Source: Pseudomonas sp. B20(2017) (GTDB taxonomy: Bacteria; Pseudomonadota; Gammaproteobacteria; Pseudomonadales; Pseudomonadaceae). Taken from it: a stretch of 64,000 nt of DNA. Shown piece after piece: positions 9,749 through 17,687 of the stretch. The notes under the pieces were generated by a model. It was not told where the DNA came from. It did no database searches and worked only from the letters and a program-made list of their open reading frames with translations. Position 1 is the first letter of the stretch. Every line of letters starts with the position of its first letter. The translations under genes were made by a program, and so were the position numbers. The stretch is from the NCBI RefSeq assembly GCF_002113125.1, contig NZ_NEJP01000013.1:156505-220504 (forward strand), read 5' to 3'.

Positions 9749-10675
9749 ATGGCAACGATTCATATCGGTATTTCAGGCTGGCGTTACGCTCCGTGGCGCG
9801 GGGACTTTTACCCGAAGGGGCTGGCGCAGAAACGCGAATTGCAGTTCGCCTCACGGGCGGTCAACAGCATCGAAATCAACGGATCGTTCTACGCCCTGCA
9901 ACGGCCGGAACGCTACGCCCAGTGGTACGCCGAAACGCCGGATGACTTCGTGTTCAGCATCAAGGCGCCGCGCTTCATCACCCACATCCGCCGCCTGCGC
10001 GATATCGAAAAACCCCTGGCCAACTTCTTCGCCTCCGGGGTGCTGGAACTGAAGGAAAAACTCGGCCCGGTCCTCTGGCAATTCCCGCCCAACTTCACTT
10101 TCGATCCTGAGCGTTTCGAAGCCTTTCTCGAACAGTTGCCCCACGACACCCAGGCCGCCGCCGACCTCGCTCGCCAGCACGATTCACACCTGCACGGCCA
10201 CGCGAGCATGAAGGCCTACGGCAAAAAACCACTGCGCCATGCCGTGGAAATCCGCAACGACAGTTTCATCGACCCCGACTTCGTGCGCTTGCTCAAACGC
10301 TACAACACCGCGCTGGTGATCGCCGACACCGCCGGGAAATGGCCATACCGCGAAGACCTCACCAGCGATTTCGTCTACCTGCGCCTGCACGGTGCCGAGA
10401 AGCTTTACGCCAGCGGTTACACCGACGCCGCGCTGCAACGCTGGGCCGAGCGGATCGACGCCTGGCACCATGGCCGGCAACCGGGCGACGCCCATTTGAT
10501 CGCGCCGCGCCTGAAGCCTCGGGCGCGTAAGTCCCGCGAGGTTTTCTGCTACTTCGACAACGACATCAAGGTTCGCGCGCCCTTCGATGCCCGCAGCCTG
10601 TTGCAGCTTTTCGATCTGGATAAAACCCTCGAAACAGTACCCGGTGAACCGGTTGCCGAAGGGGTACTCGCATGA
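9749..10675 (+). CDS. DUF72 domain protein (YecE-like)
   Basis: The 308 residues match the DUF72 family, TIM-barrel-like proteins of unsettled function. Visible family marks are IGISGWRY near the start, FYALQRPERYAQWY, the FSIKAPRFITH strand, LWQFPPNF, and near the C-terminus VYLRLHGAE and FCYFDNDI. ATG follows a purine-rich GGGAGGG. It is first in a unit with the phosphatase-family, clsB and ybhN-like genes, sharing an ATGA overlap with the next gene. Its link to phospholipid metabolism is only by position. Confidence 0.9.
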   Translation: MATIHIGISGWRYAPWRGDFYPKGLAQKRELQFASRAVNSIEINGSFYALQRPERYAQWYAETPDDFVFSIKAPRFITHIRRLRDIEKPLANFFASGVLELKEKLGPVLWQFPPNFTFDPERFEAFLEQLPHDTQAAADLARQHDSHLHGHASMKAYGKKPLRHAVEIRNDSFIDPDFVRLLKRYNTALVIADTAGKWPYREDLTSDFVYLRLHGAEKLYASGYTDAALQRWAERIDAWHHGRQPGDAHLIAPRLKPRARKSREVFCYFDNDIKVRAPFDARSLLQLFDLDKTLETVPGEPVAEGVLA

Positions 10676-11469
10676 GCATTCCCGAGCCGGTCGGCTTCAC
10701 CGACGAGCAAGCAGCAGTCACCACCACGGTGCGCCGCTTCACCGTGCTGACGGTCAACACTCACAAGGGCTTCACCGCACTGAACCGGCGTTTCATCCTG
10801 CCGGAATTGCGCGAAGCGGTGCGCAGCGTGTCCGCCGATGTGGTGTTTCTGCAGGAAGTCCACGGCACCCACGAGCACCATCCCAAACGCTACAACAACT
10901 GGCCGACAATGCCGCAGTACGAGTTCCTCGCCGACAGCCTCTGGCCGCAGTTCGCCTACGGGCGAAATGCGGTGTACCCGGACGGCGATCACGGCAATGC
11001 GTTGCTGTCGAAATTCCAGATCGTGCGCCACGACAATCTCGATGTGTCGATCAGCGGCCACGAAAACCGCGGCCTGTTGCACTGCGTGCTGCGTCTGCCG
11101 GAAGACGACCGTGAAGTTCACGCGATCTGCGTCCATCTGGGCCTGCGCGAAAGCCATCGCAACGACCAACTGGGCTTGCTGCGAGAACGCCTTTCCGAGC
11201 TGCCCGGTGATGCGCCGGTGATCGTCGCCGGCGATTTCAACGACTGGCGCCAGCGCGCCGATACCTTGCTTGAACCCTGTGGCCTGCGTGAAGTGTTTGC
11301 GGCGCATCACGGCAAACCGGCGCGCAGTTTTCCCGCGCGCATGCCGCTGCTTCGCCTGGACCGGATCTACGTGCGCAACCTCAAGGCCAGTCAGCCCAAA
11401 GTGCTGGCGAACCGTCCCTGGTCACACCTTTCCGACCACGCGCCGCTGTCGGTGGAGATAGAACTATGA
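10672..11469 (+). CDS. Endonuclease/exonuclease/phosphatase family protein (YbhP-like)
   Basis: This 265-residue member of the Mg-dependent EEP superfamily retains the catalytic landmarks: Asn in LTVNTHKG, Glu in VVFLQEVHG, the GDFND motif, and the terminal SDHAPL histidine. No signal peptide is seen. In E. coli the homologue ybhP neighbours clsB and ybhN, the same trio seen here, suggesting a role connected with membrane lipids. Substrate (nucleic acid, phospholipid head group or other phosphodiester) is not known. It begins inside the DUF72 stop (ATGA). Confidence 0.9.
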   Translation: MSIPEPVGFTDEQAAVTTTVRRFTVLTVNTHKGFTALNRRFILPELREAVRSVSADVVFLQEVHGTHEHHPKRYNNWPTMPQYEFLADSLWPQFAYGRNAVYPDGDHGNALLSKFQIVRHDNLDVSISGHENRGLLHCVLRLPEDDREVHAICVHLGLRESHRNDQLGLLRERLSELPGDAPVIVAGDFNDWRQRADTLLEPCGLREVFAAHHGKPARSFPARMPLLRLDRIYVRNLKASQPKVLANRPWSHLSDHAPLSVEIEL

Positions 11470-12752
11470 GCAGTGCACCGTTGGAGAAATCCGCCGTGGA
11501 GCCGGTCAGCATCACCCCGCCCGTGCGCGAGCCGGGCACCGTCGATGTCGAGTATCGCTGGCAGGGCAACAACCGGCTCGAGCTGCTGGAAAACGGCGAG
11601 GAATATTTTCCCCGGGTGTTCGAAGCGATGCGCGCGGCGAAATGCGAAATCCTGCTGGAGACCTTCATCGTCTTCGAAGACAAGGTCGGCAAGGAATTGC
11701 AGGAGATTCTGATCGATGCCGCCCGGCGTGGCGTGCGCACCACCGTCAGCCTCGACGGCTTTGGTTGCGGTGAGTTGAACACCGGTTATCTGACCGCGTT
11801 GAGCGATGCCGGCGTCCACCTGCAGATCTTCGATCCGGCCCCCAAGCATCTGGGTATTCGCACCAACTGGTTCCGGCGGTTGCATCGCAAGATCGTGGTG
11901 GTCGACGGGTTGATTGCGTTCATCGGCGGGATCAATTTTTCCGGCGATCACCTGGCCGATTTCGGCCCCGAAGCGAAGCAGGATTACTCGGTGGAAATTC
12001 AGGGCCCGGCGGTGGCCGACATCCATCATTTCGCCTTGCTGCAAAGCGGCCGTCCGGGACGGGCGAGGTTCTGGTGGCAACGCCGTCGACAGCGGCGCGC
12101 CGAGATGGCATTCGATGATCACGACGGTCAGGTGCGTCTGGTGTTCCGCGACAACGACCGCCACCCCACCGATATCGAAGACGTCTATCTGCAGGTGCTG
12201 CGCCGCGCCCAACGGCGGGTGGTGATCGCCAACGCCTACTTCTTTCCCGGTTATCGCCTGCTGCGCGAGATCCGCAACGCGGCCCGGCGCGGGGTCGAGG
12301 TGCGGCTGATTCTGCAGGGGCAGCCGGACATGCTGGTGGCCAAACTCGCCGCGCGCATGACCTACGACTACCTGCTCAAGGCCGGGGTGCAGATTCACGA
12401 ATATTGCGAGCGGCCGCTGCACGGCAAAGTGGCGCTGGTGGACGAGGAATGGAGCACCGTCGGTTCGAGCAATCTCGACCCGCTGAGCCTGTCGCTGAAC
12501 CTGGAAGCCAACGTGCTGATTCGCGACCGAGCCTTCAATCGTCTGCTGTTCGAACGTCTCGAAGACCTCAGCCACAACCACTGCAAGGCGATGGACGCCG
12601 CGAAGTCGCCGCGCGGGCGGATCTGGCACATGACCGTGGGCTTTCTGGTGTTTCACTTCCTGCGGCATTTCCCGGCGATGGCTGGCTGGTTGCCGGCGCA
12701 CAAGCCACGGCTCAAACCCTTCACCCATGCTGCCGGGAGCGATCCGTCATGA
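11466..12752 (+). CDS. clsB: Cardiolipin synthase B
   Basis: This 428-residue phospholipase-D superfamily enzyme transfers phosphatidyl groups to form cardiolipin at the inner membrane. Two HKD motifs are present: HRKIVVVD from about residue 140 and HGKVALVD from about residue 319, each followed by the expected GG/GS-N block. No N-terminal transmembrane pair is seen, which fits ClsB rather than ClsA. It overlaps both neighbours by four bases (ATGA), so translation is probably coupled with the EEP gene and the ybhN-like gene. Confidence 0.93.
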   Translation: MSSAPLEKSAVEPVSITPPVREPGTVDVEYRWQGNNRLELLENGEEYFPRVFEAMRAAKCEILLETFIVFEDKVGKELQEILIDAARRGVRTTVSLDGFGCGELNTGYLTALSDAGVHLQIFDPAPKHLGIRTNWFRRLHRKIVVVDGLIAFIGGINFSGDHLADFGPEAKQDYSVEIQGPAVADIHHFALLQSGRPGRARFWWQRRRQRRAEMAFDDHDGQVRLVFRDNDRHPTDIEDVYLQVLRRAQRRVVIANAYFFPGYRLLREIRNAARRGVEVRLILQGQPDMLVAKLAARMTYDYLLKAGVQIHEYCERPLHGKVALVDEEWSTVGSSNLDPLSLSLNLEANVLIRDRAFNRLLFERLEDLSHNHCKAMDAAKSPRGRIWHMTVGFLVFHFLRHFPAMAGWLPAHKPRLKPFTHAAGSDPS

Positions 12753-13735
12753 GCCATTCCGAAGCCCACGCGGCGGTGCATCCGGCACCGGCGGGCAAGT
12801 CCCGCTGGAGCCGCTGGAAACGTCCTTTGACCCTGTTGTTCTTTCTTGCGCTGATCGTTTTGCTGACGATGTTCGCCAGTCGCATCGAATGGGCCGAGGT
12901 GCTGCAAACCCTCGCCGACTTCAAGGTGCGCACGCTGATCATCGCCTCTAGCCTGACTCTGCTGAGCTTTCTGGTGTACGCCAGTTTCGACCTGATCGGC
13001 CGCACTTACATCCGCCAGGATCTGACGTGGAAACAGATCCTGCCGGTGGGCGTCATCAGCTATGCGTTCAACCTCAATCTGAGCGCGTGGGTCGGCGGGA
13101 TCGCCATGCGTTATCGCCTTTATTCGCGACTCGGGGTGAGCAAAAGCAACATCGCCAAGATCCTCGGCCTGAGCCTGGCGACCAACTGGTTCGGCTACAT
13201 GACCATCGCCGGCGTGGTGTTCGCCAGCGGGCTGGTGCGCATGCCACCGGGCTGGAAAATCAGCAGCGGTGCGTTGCAGGGCATTGGTGTGTTGCTGCTG
13301 TTGGTCAGTGTCGGCTATCTGGTCGCCTGCCAGTTTTCCCGGCGGCGCGAATGGTCGATTCGCGGGGTGGAAATCAATCTGCCGTCGCTGCGCATGGCGA
13401 TCCTGCAATTGCTGCTCGGGGCATTGAACTGGTCGCTCATGGCAGCGGTGATTTTCACCTTGCTGCCGAGCAAGCTCGACTACCCGCTGGTGCTCGGGGT
13501 GCTGTTGATCAGCGCGATTGCCGGGGTCATCACCCACATTCCCGCCGGGCTCGGCGTGCTGGAAGCGGTGTTCGTGGCGCTGCTGCAGCACGAGGTTTCG
13601 CGCGGCAGTCTGGTGGCCGGGTTACTGGCCTATCGGGCAATCTATTTCCTGCTGCCGCTGCTGATCACCGTGCTGATGTACCTGGTGGTAGAAGCCAAGG
13701 CCAAGGCGTTGCGGATCGAGAAGAAACCCAAGTGA
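12749..13735 (+). CDS. YbhN-like integral membrane protein (LPG synthase transmembrane-domain family)
   Basis: The 328-residue protein has about eight hydrophobic helices and belongs to the UPF0104 family related to the flippase part of lysylphosphatidylglycerol synthases (MprF). Typical segments are LNLSAWVGGIAMRYRLY, HIPAGLGVLEAVF and AYRAIYFLLPL. The C-terminal synthetase domain of MprF is absent, so only a membrane or lipid-handling role can be suggested. Last gene of the unit; its ATG overlaps the clsB stop. A REP pair follows within 25 bases, and no U-rich terminator is seen. Confidence 0.9.
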   Translation: MSHSEAHAAVHPAPAGKSRWSRWKRPLTLLFFLALIVLLTMFASRIEWAEVLQTLADFKVRTLIIASSLTLLSFLVYASFDLIGRTYIRQDLTWKQILPVGVISYAFNLNLSAWVGGIAMRYRLYSRLGVSKSNIAKILGLSLATNWFGYMTIAGVVFASGLVRMPPGWKISSGALQGIGVLLLLVSVGYLVACQFSRRREWSIRGVEINLPSLRMAILQLLLGALNWSLMAAVIFTLLPSKLDYPLVLGVLLISAIAGVITHIPAGLGVLEAVFVALLQHEVSRGSLVAGLLAYRAIYFLLPLLITVLMYLVVEAKAKALRIEKKPK

Positions 13736-13756
13736 TCAATGTCGCCTGACAGGACG

Positions 13757-13826
13757 ACTTCGCGAGCAAGCTCGCTCCCACAGGAAAACGCATTCCACCA
13801 GTGGGAGCGAGCTTGCTCGCGAAAGC
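13757..13826. repeat. REP doublet (REPIN)
   Basis: Near-perfect inverted copies of CTTCGCGAGCAAGCTCGCTCCCAC and its reverse complement, separated by about 20 bases. It lies at the convergent junction of the ybhN-like and hydrolase genes, so a transcript from either side would form one long hairpin. Confidence 0.9.
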
Positions 13827-13847
13827 GCCGGCAAGGTCGGCGCAGAC

Positions 13848-14606
13848 TCATGTCGACTGAATGATGCTCAACCGCTCGCCCACTACCATTTCGGTGATCC
13901 AGTCCACGAGAATCGAGGTGTAGGCCTGCTGCGAGGTCGGGTCGCTCAGGGCGTGGTCGGCGCCGTCGATGATGCGGTGGGTCAGCGAGTGGGTCTGCTG
14001 GCACGCGGCGCGGTAACTCATGATCGTCGCGTGGGGCACGTAGTCATCGGTTTCCGACTGTACCAACAGCACGTCCCCGGTGAATTGCGAGCAGGCGTGC
14101 AAGGCGCGGTTGCTGTCGGCGCGCACCAGGGTGCCGCGATAATCGCGCAGATCGGCCTTGTCCAGATCGCGTTTTGGCGTGTGCCATTGCTCGTCGCGAT
14201 ACAGCGCCGGCACCCGCAGCGCCAGCCAGCGCACCGGACGCAGCGAAGTCAGGATTGAGGCGAGATAACCGCCATAGCTGGTGCCCACCACCGCGATGGC
14301 CGAGGTGTCCAGCGCCGGATGGGCGAGCAGCCGGTCGTAGGCCGCCATCAAGTCACGCAGGTTGTCTTCGCGGGTGACCCGGCTCAGCGGAATGCCGGTG
14401 CCGCCGGTGTGCCCGCGCAAGTCGAACGTCAGGCACACGCAGCCCAGGCCGGCGATGCCTTTGGCCCGTTCCAGATCCCGCTCCTGACTGCCGCCCCAGC
14501 CGTGCACGAACAACACGCCGGGGACTTTCGATTTGGGACTGAGGAACGTCCCGCTCATCTGTTCATCATCAATGTCGATTTGAATGCTTTCGCTTCTAGC
14601 CGTCAT
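13848..14606 (-). CDS. Alpha/beta hydrolase
   Basis: This 252-residue serine hydrolase has a visible triad: nucleophile Ser110 in GTSYGG, acid at Asp187 or Asp188 (SETDDYVPH) and His218 in GADHAL. FVHGWGGSQ forms the oxyanion loop. No signal peptide, so cytoplasmic. The fold resembles dienelactone-hydrolase and prolyl-oligopeptidase-type esterases, but the substrate is unknown. Its start overlaps the end of the DUF3182 gene by 11 bases, so the two are almost certainly co-transcribed and may act together. Confidence 0.88.
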   Translation of the reverse strand: MTARSESIQIDIDDEQMSGTFLSPKSKVPGVLFVHGWGGSQERDLERAKGIAGLGCVCLTFDLRGHTGGTGIPLSRVTREDNLRDLMAAYDRLLAHPALDTSAIAVVGTSYGGYLASILTSLRPVRWLALRVPALYRDEQWHTPKRDLDKADLRDYRGTLVRADSNRALHACSQFTGDVLLVQSETDDYVPHATIMSYRAACQQTHSLTHRIIDGADHALSDPTSQQAYTSILVDWITEMVVGERLSIIQST

Positions 14607-15702
14607 AGGATTTGACCGTTACGTATTTGAGGAGAAAGTCGCTGTTCTCGGCCGGGCCGCGATACACCTCGATGGCATCCGCCGGCAGGGCCTGATCGGA
14701 ATAGGTCTCCACCGACGAGACGCGGATCGCGCGCATCGAGGGATCGTTGACGAAACTTTGCAGCGCCGCCACTTCCGCGCTGCTGGCGCCGCCCATGCGC
14801 CAGGACTGTTCGAGTACGCCACTGCGCGGCCGGCCTTCGCTGTCCAGGCCCTGGGCAATGTCGTAATTGCGCCGCGAGGCATAGAAACGCGGATAGGCTT
14901 CGTCCGCCGCCCGGTCGAACACCTGCGCCTGCTGGATCGCCAGACGCACGTCGTCGGGCAAATCCAGCGCCAGCAGATCCTCGTAACCGCCCTGCACCAC
15001 CAGCAGGTTCGAGCCGCCGTACACTTCTTCGCCATGGGCATCGTCGGTCAAGTATTGATCACCGCAGTAACTCAACACCCGGTCGCCGATGAACGACTGA
15101 CCAACGCTGTGGGTAACCACCTTACTCAGGTCCTGCTCAAGCACCACGCCATCGCTGAACAGTTGTTCAGCGTCGGGTCGGGCGAGAATTTCGTCGAACG
15201 CATCAAGGCTCTTGATCACTTCCTGACCGCGTCCGGCACAGGCGTGAATCGGCTTGAGACGGATCGGTCCGCTGTACAACAAGTGTTCGGCGGCGGGCCG
15301 CGCATCTTCCAGCGCAAAAACGCTGAGCCCGTCGAGAACGACGTTGCGCGTGCGCTCGGAAAACAGCGGCGACCAGCCTTGCGGCGCATGGGCCTGATGG
15401 CTGCGCAAACCGTGGCTGATGGCTTTGGTGCAAATAAAATCGTGCTCGACGAAACCGCCCCACAAATCGTCCGGGCCGCTCACGCCCAGTTCGCGAGCCG
15501 CCGCGCCGACGAGGGTCTGGGTCGGCAGCAGATAAATATCCCGGCCGCCATGTTTTTCGGCGTCGTAACTGCCGCCAAACTTGAGGCCGAGGATCTGCGC
15601 CAGCCATCGTGCGAGGGCCTTGTTGGTCTGCACTTCATGTTGTGGCGCGCCGGGCCGAATCGAATGGGCGACGACCACTTTCCTGCGGGATGTCGGGGTC
15701 AT
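14596..15702 (-). CDS. DUF3182 family protein
   Basis: The 368 residues match the DUF3182 family, of unknown function. Segments such as IRLKPIHACAGRGQEV and GVVLEQDLS are reminiscent of the ATP-grasp fold (a lysine strand and an EQ pair in the adenine pocket), but I cannot identify a complete active site. The start MTPTSRRK was preferred to the ATG five codons upstream because GGAAGGGGG is then correctly spaced. No transmembrane segment. First gene of a two-gene unit with the alpha/beta hydrolase. Confidence 0.75.
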   Translation of the reverse strand: MTPTSRRKVVVAHSIRPGAPQHEVQTNKALARWLAQILGLKFGGSYDAEKHGGRDIYLLPTQTLVGAAARELGVSGPDDLWGGFVEHDFICTKAISHGLRSHQAHAPQGWSPLFSERTRNVVLDGLSVFALEDARPAAEHLLYSGPIRLKPIHACAGRGQEVIKSLDAFDEILARPDAEQLFSDGVVLEQDLSKVVTHSVGQSFIGDRVLSYCGDQYLTDDAHGEEVYGGSNLLVVQGGYEDLLALDLPDDVRLAIQQAQVFDRAADEAYPRFYASRRNYDIAQGLDSEGRPRSGVLEQSWRMGGASSAEVAALQSFVNDPSMRAIRVSSVETYSDQALPADAIEVYRGPAENSDFLLKYVTVKSYDG

Positions 15703-15815
15703 GCGTCCCCCTTCCAACGGCGGTTTGAATGTAGGTCAGAGGGTGCAGAGATCAGGCCAACGGGCGTTCAGTGGAAACATCCCGTTAATCAGCCACTTGG
15801 ACACCCCGTGCTGGC

Positions 15816-15880
15816 ACCCCGCCTGTTTCAATCTGCACGACGGCTCTGTCGGCTCCGGCATTTTGCACGACAGGCGGGGT
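15816..15880 (-). terminator. Long-armed inverted repeat directly after the regulator stop codon
   Basis: ACCCCGCCTGT (15816-15826) pairs exactly with ACAGGCGGGGT (15870-15880), enclosing 43 bases. It touches the stop codon of the GlxA-type gene. There is no clear U-run, so it may be an atypical terminator or mRNA-stabilising hairpin. Most of the 163-base gap upstream of the DUF3182 gene is otherwise featureless. Confidence 0.4.
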
Positions 15881-16876
15881 TTACTTCGCGACGGCCGGCG
15901 GCGGGCTGACGCCGAATCGCGTGCGGTATTCACTCGGCGCCAGCCCGGTGATTTTCTTGAACGTCGCGCGAAAGGCGCCCGGATCCTGATAACCCACCGT
16001 CCACGCAATGTGGTCGATGGTGCCATTGGTGAACTCGAGCATTTCCCGGGCCTTGCCGACCCGCAGGTGCTGACAGTACTCGGTGGGTTTAAGACCGGTC
16101 GCCGCACGGAAACGACGCAGGAAAGTACGTTCCTCGAGGCCCGCGCGTTCGGCCATCGCCGTCAGCGAGACATCGGTCGCACCATTGCCTTGCAGCCAGT
16201 GCTGAACCTTGAGGATCGCCCCGTCGCCATGGTTGAGGATCGGCGCAAAATTGCTTCCGCACTCGCTGGCGCTGTCGCTGTGCTCCACCACCAGAAACCG
16301 CGCGGTGCTGCTGGCGATGCTCGGCCCGAGCAATCGGTCCACCAGACGCAAACCAAGCTCTGACCAGGCCATCAGCCCCGCCGTGGTAATCAGGTCACCA
16401 TCGTCGACAATCGGCGTGTCGGCCTTGAGCCTGATGTTGGGGTAACACTCGGCGAAGGCTTTGGCCGACGTCCAGTGCGTGGTCGCGCTGCGACCGTCGA
16501 GCAAGCCGCTTTCGGCCAGCAACCACGAGCCGACACAGACCCCGCCGAGTGTCGCGCCCCGCGCATGTTGCTCACGTAACCAGGGGATCAGACCGGCCGG
16601 CATCTGTGCAGCGGAAAAACCGGCGATGGACGGTGGGATCAGTACCGCCAGCAAACCGTTTTCGGCACCGGGAAGGCTGTCGTAAACGCGCACGGGGGGC
16701 TGATCACCGTCGACCTGCCAATGACTGATCCGCAGCAGTGGCAGCTGTGCCGCCTGATGCTCGGCAGCGATCCGGTTGGCCACCCCGAACAGATCGGTCA
16801 GGCCATGTACCGCCGCCATTTGCGCGCCGGGATAGATCAGCACGCCGAGCTCCGCGACGATCCTTTCAGCAGCCAT
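15881..16876 (-). CDS. GlxA-family transcriptional regulator (DJ-1/PfpI plus AraC HTH)
   Basis: This 331-residue protein has an N-terminal DJ-1/PfpI-like domain (about 1-190), with the nucleophile-elbow position occupied by Cys in GGVCVGSW, and a C-terminal AraC/XylS pair of helix-turn-helices (LTAMAERAGLEERTFLRRF and VGYQDPGAFRATFKKITG). Family members sense small metabolites, often amino-acid or betaine derivatives. The start MAAERIVAELG has a GGGGA 9 bases upstream. It is divergent, by about 100 bases, from an isochorismatase-family gene, the arrangement expected of a regulator and its target. Confidence 0.9.
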   Translation of the reverse strand: MAAERIVAELGVLIYPGAQMAAVHGLTDLFGVANRIAAEHQAAQLPLLRISHWQVDGDQPPVRVYDSLPGAENGLLAVLIPPSIAGFSAAQMPAGLIPWLREQHARGATLGGVCVGSWLLAESGLLDGRSATTHWTSAKAFAECYPNIRLKADTPIVDDGDLITTAGLMAWSELGLRLVDRLLGPSIASSTARFLVVEHSDSASECGSNFAPILNHGDGAILKVQHWLQGNGATDVSLTAMAERAGLEERTFLRRFRAATGLKPTEYCQHLRVGKAREMLEFTNGTIDHIAWTVGYQDPGAFRATFKKITGLAPSEYRTRFGVSPPPAVAK

Positions 16877-16977
16877 TGTCAGTTTTCCCCTGTGTATTGT
16901 CGGTGCGGCCAATCCTCGAAAACGTGGCCAGCACCAATACTGAGCCCACACCCAACCTTCACTTCGAGGACACACCC

Positions 16978-17532
16978 ATGGCCAAGCAAGCGCTCATCGT
17001 AGTCGATATCCAGAACGACTACTTCCCCCAAGGCAAGTGGCCGCTGGTCGGTGCCGACGCCGCCGCGGACAACGCCGCCCGGCTGATCGCGGCATTCCGC
17101 GAGGCCGGTGATTCGGTGGTGCACATCCGCCACGAATTCACCTCGCCCGAGGCACCGTTTTTCACACCGGGCTCCGAGGGCGCCAAGCTGCATCCGAAAG
17201 TGCTCAACCGCGCCGACGAGCCGGTGGTGCTCAAGCACTTCGTCAACTCGTTCCGCGAAACCGAGCTGCAATCGATCCTCGACGAACAAGGCATCAAGGA
17301 GTTGGTAGTAGTCGGCAGCATGAGCCACATGTGCGTCGACGGCATCACCCGTGCGGCGGCCGATCTGGGTTACACCGTTACGGTGATCCACGATGCTTGC
17401 GCCAGCCGTGACCTGGAATTCAACGGTCTGACCGTGCCAGCCGCCCACGTGCATGCGGCGTTCATGTCGGCGCTGGGGTTTGCCTACGCCAGCGTGGTGT
17501 CCACCGACGAGTTCCTCGCCGCCAGCCGCTGA
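16978..17532 (+). CDS. Cysteine hydrolase, isochorismatase family
   Basis: The 184 residues contain the full Asp-Lys-Cys triad of the family: Asp10 (VVDIQNDY), Lys86 (VLKHFVNSF) and Cys119 (SHMCVDG). Relatives are nicotinamidases, N-carbamoyl hydrolases and isochorismatases. The HEFTSPEAPFFTPGSEG loop is not diagnostic to me, so the substrate stays open. GAGGA lies 8 bases before the ATG. It is probably controlled by the divergent GlxA-type regulator and is closed by an intrinsic terminator. Confidence 0.88.
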   Translation: MAKQALIVVDIQNDYFPQGKWPLVGADAAADNAARLIAAFREAGDSVVHIRHEFTSPEAPFFTPGSEGAKLHPKVLNRADEPVVLKHFVNSFRETELQSILDEQGIKELVVVGSMSHMCVDGITRAAADLGYTVTVIHDACASRDLEFNGLTVPAAHVHAAFMSALGFAYASVVSTDEFLAASR

Positions 17533-17561
17533 GCCCTGCGCGGACAGCCCCGGAAAAACCT

Positions 17562-17590
17562 GCGCCCGCCTCGTTGCGGGCGCTTTTGTT
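17562..17590 (+). terminator. Intrinsic terminator after the cysteine hydrolase gene
   Basis: GCGCCCGC and GCGGGCGC form an 8-bp G+C stem with a 6-base loop, followed by TTTTGTTT. Confidence 0.9.
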
Positions 17591-17604
17591 TGTGTGTCAC
17601 AAAA

Positions 17605-17619
17605 ATCTCACGCGTGAGC
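17605..17619. promoter_or_regulatory. Palindromic operator candidate, upstream copy
   Basis: ATCTCACGCGTGAGC, holding the perfect 12-bp palindrome CTCACGCGTGAG at 17607-17618. It ends three bases before the predicted -35 box of the yjfI-like gene. Confidence 0.6.
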
Positions 17620-17621
17620 CA

Positions 17622-17650
17622 TTGATGGCATTTTGATTTGGCTGTAGTGT
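17622..17650 (+). promoter_or_regulatory. Predicted sigma-70 promoter of the yjf-like genes
   Basis: TTGATG, a 17-base spacer, then TAGTGT. The -35 is good and the -10 weak, consistent with a promoter needing help or kept quiet. It is enclosed by two identical palindromes. Confidence 0.45.
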
Positions 17651-17651
17651 C

Positions 17652-17666
17652 GCTCACGCGTGAGAT
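17652..17666. promoter_or_regulatory. Palindromic operator candidate, downstream copy
   Basis: The same 15 bases as the upstream copy but in inverse orientation (palindrome core 17653-17664), centred 46 bp downstream of it. It begins right after the -10 and would cover the predicted transcription start. Confidence 0.6.
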
Positions 17667-17687
17667 GTTCATAACGGAGTCATCGCC

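Noticed and set aside
17605..17666. The two CTCACGCGTGAG palindromes as terminator stems
   Set aside because: Six-base arms without loop or U-run; a proper terminator for the preceding gene lies just upstream at 17562-17590.
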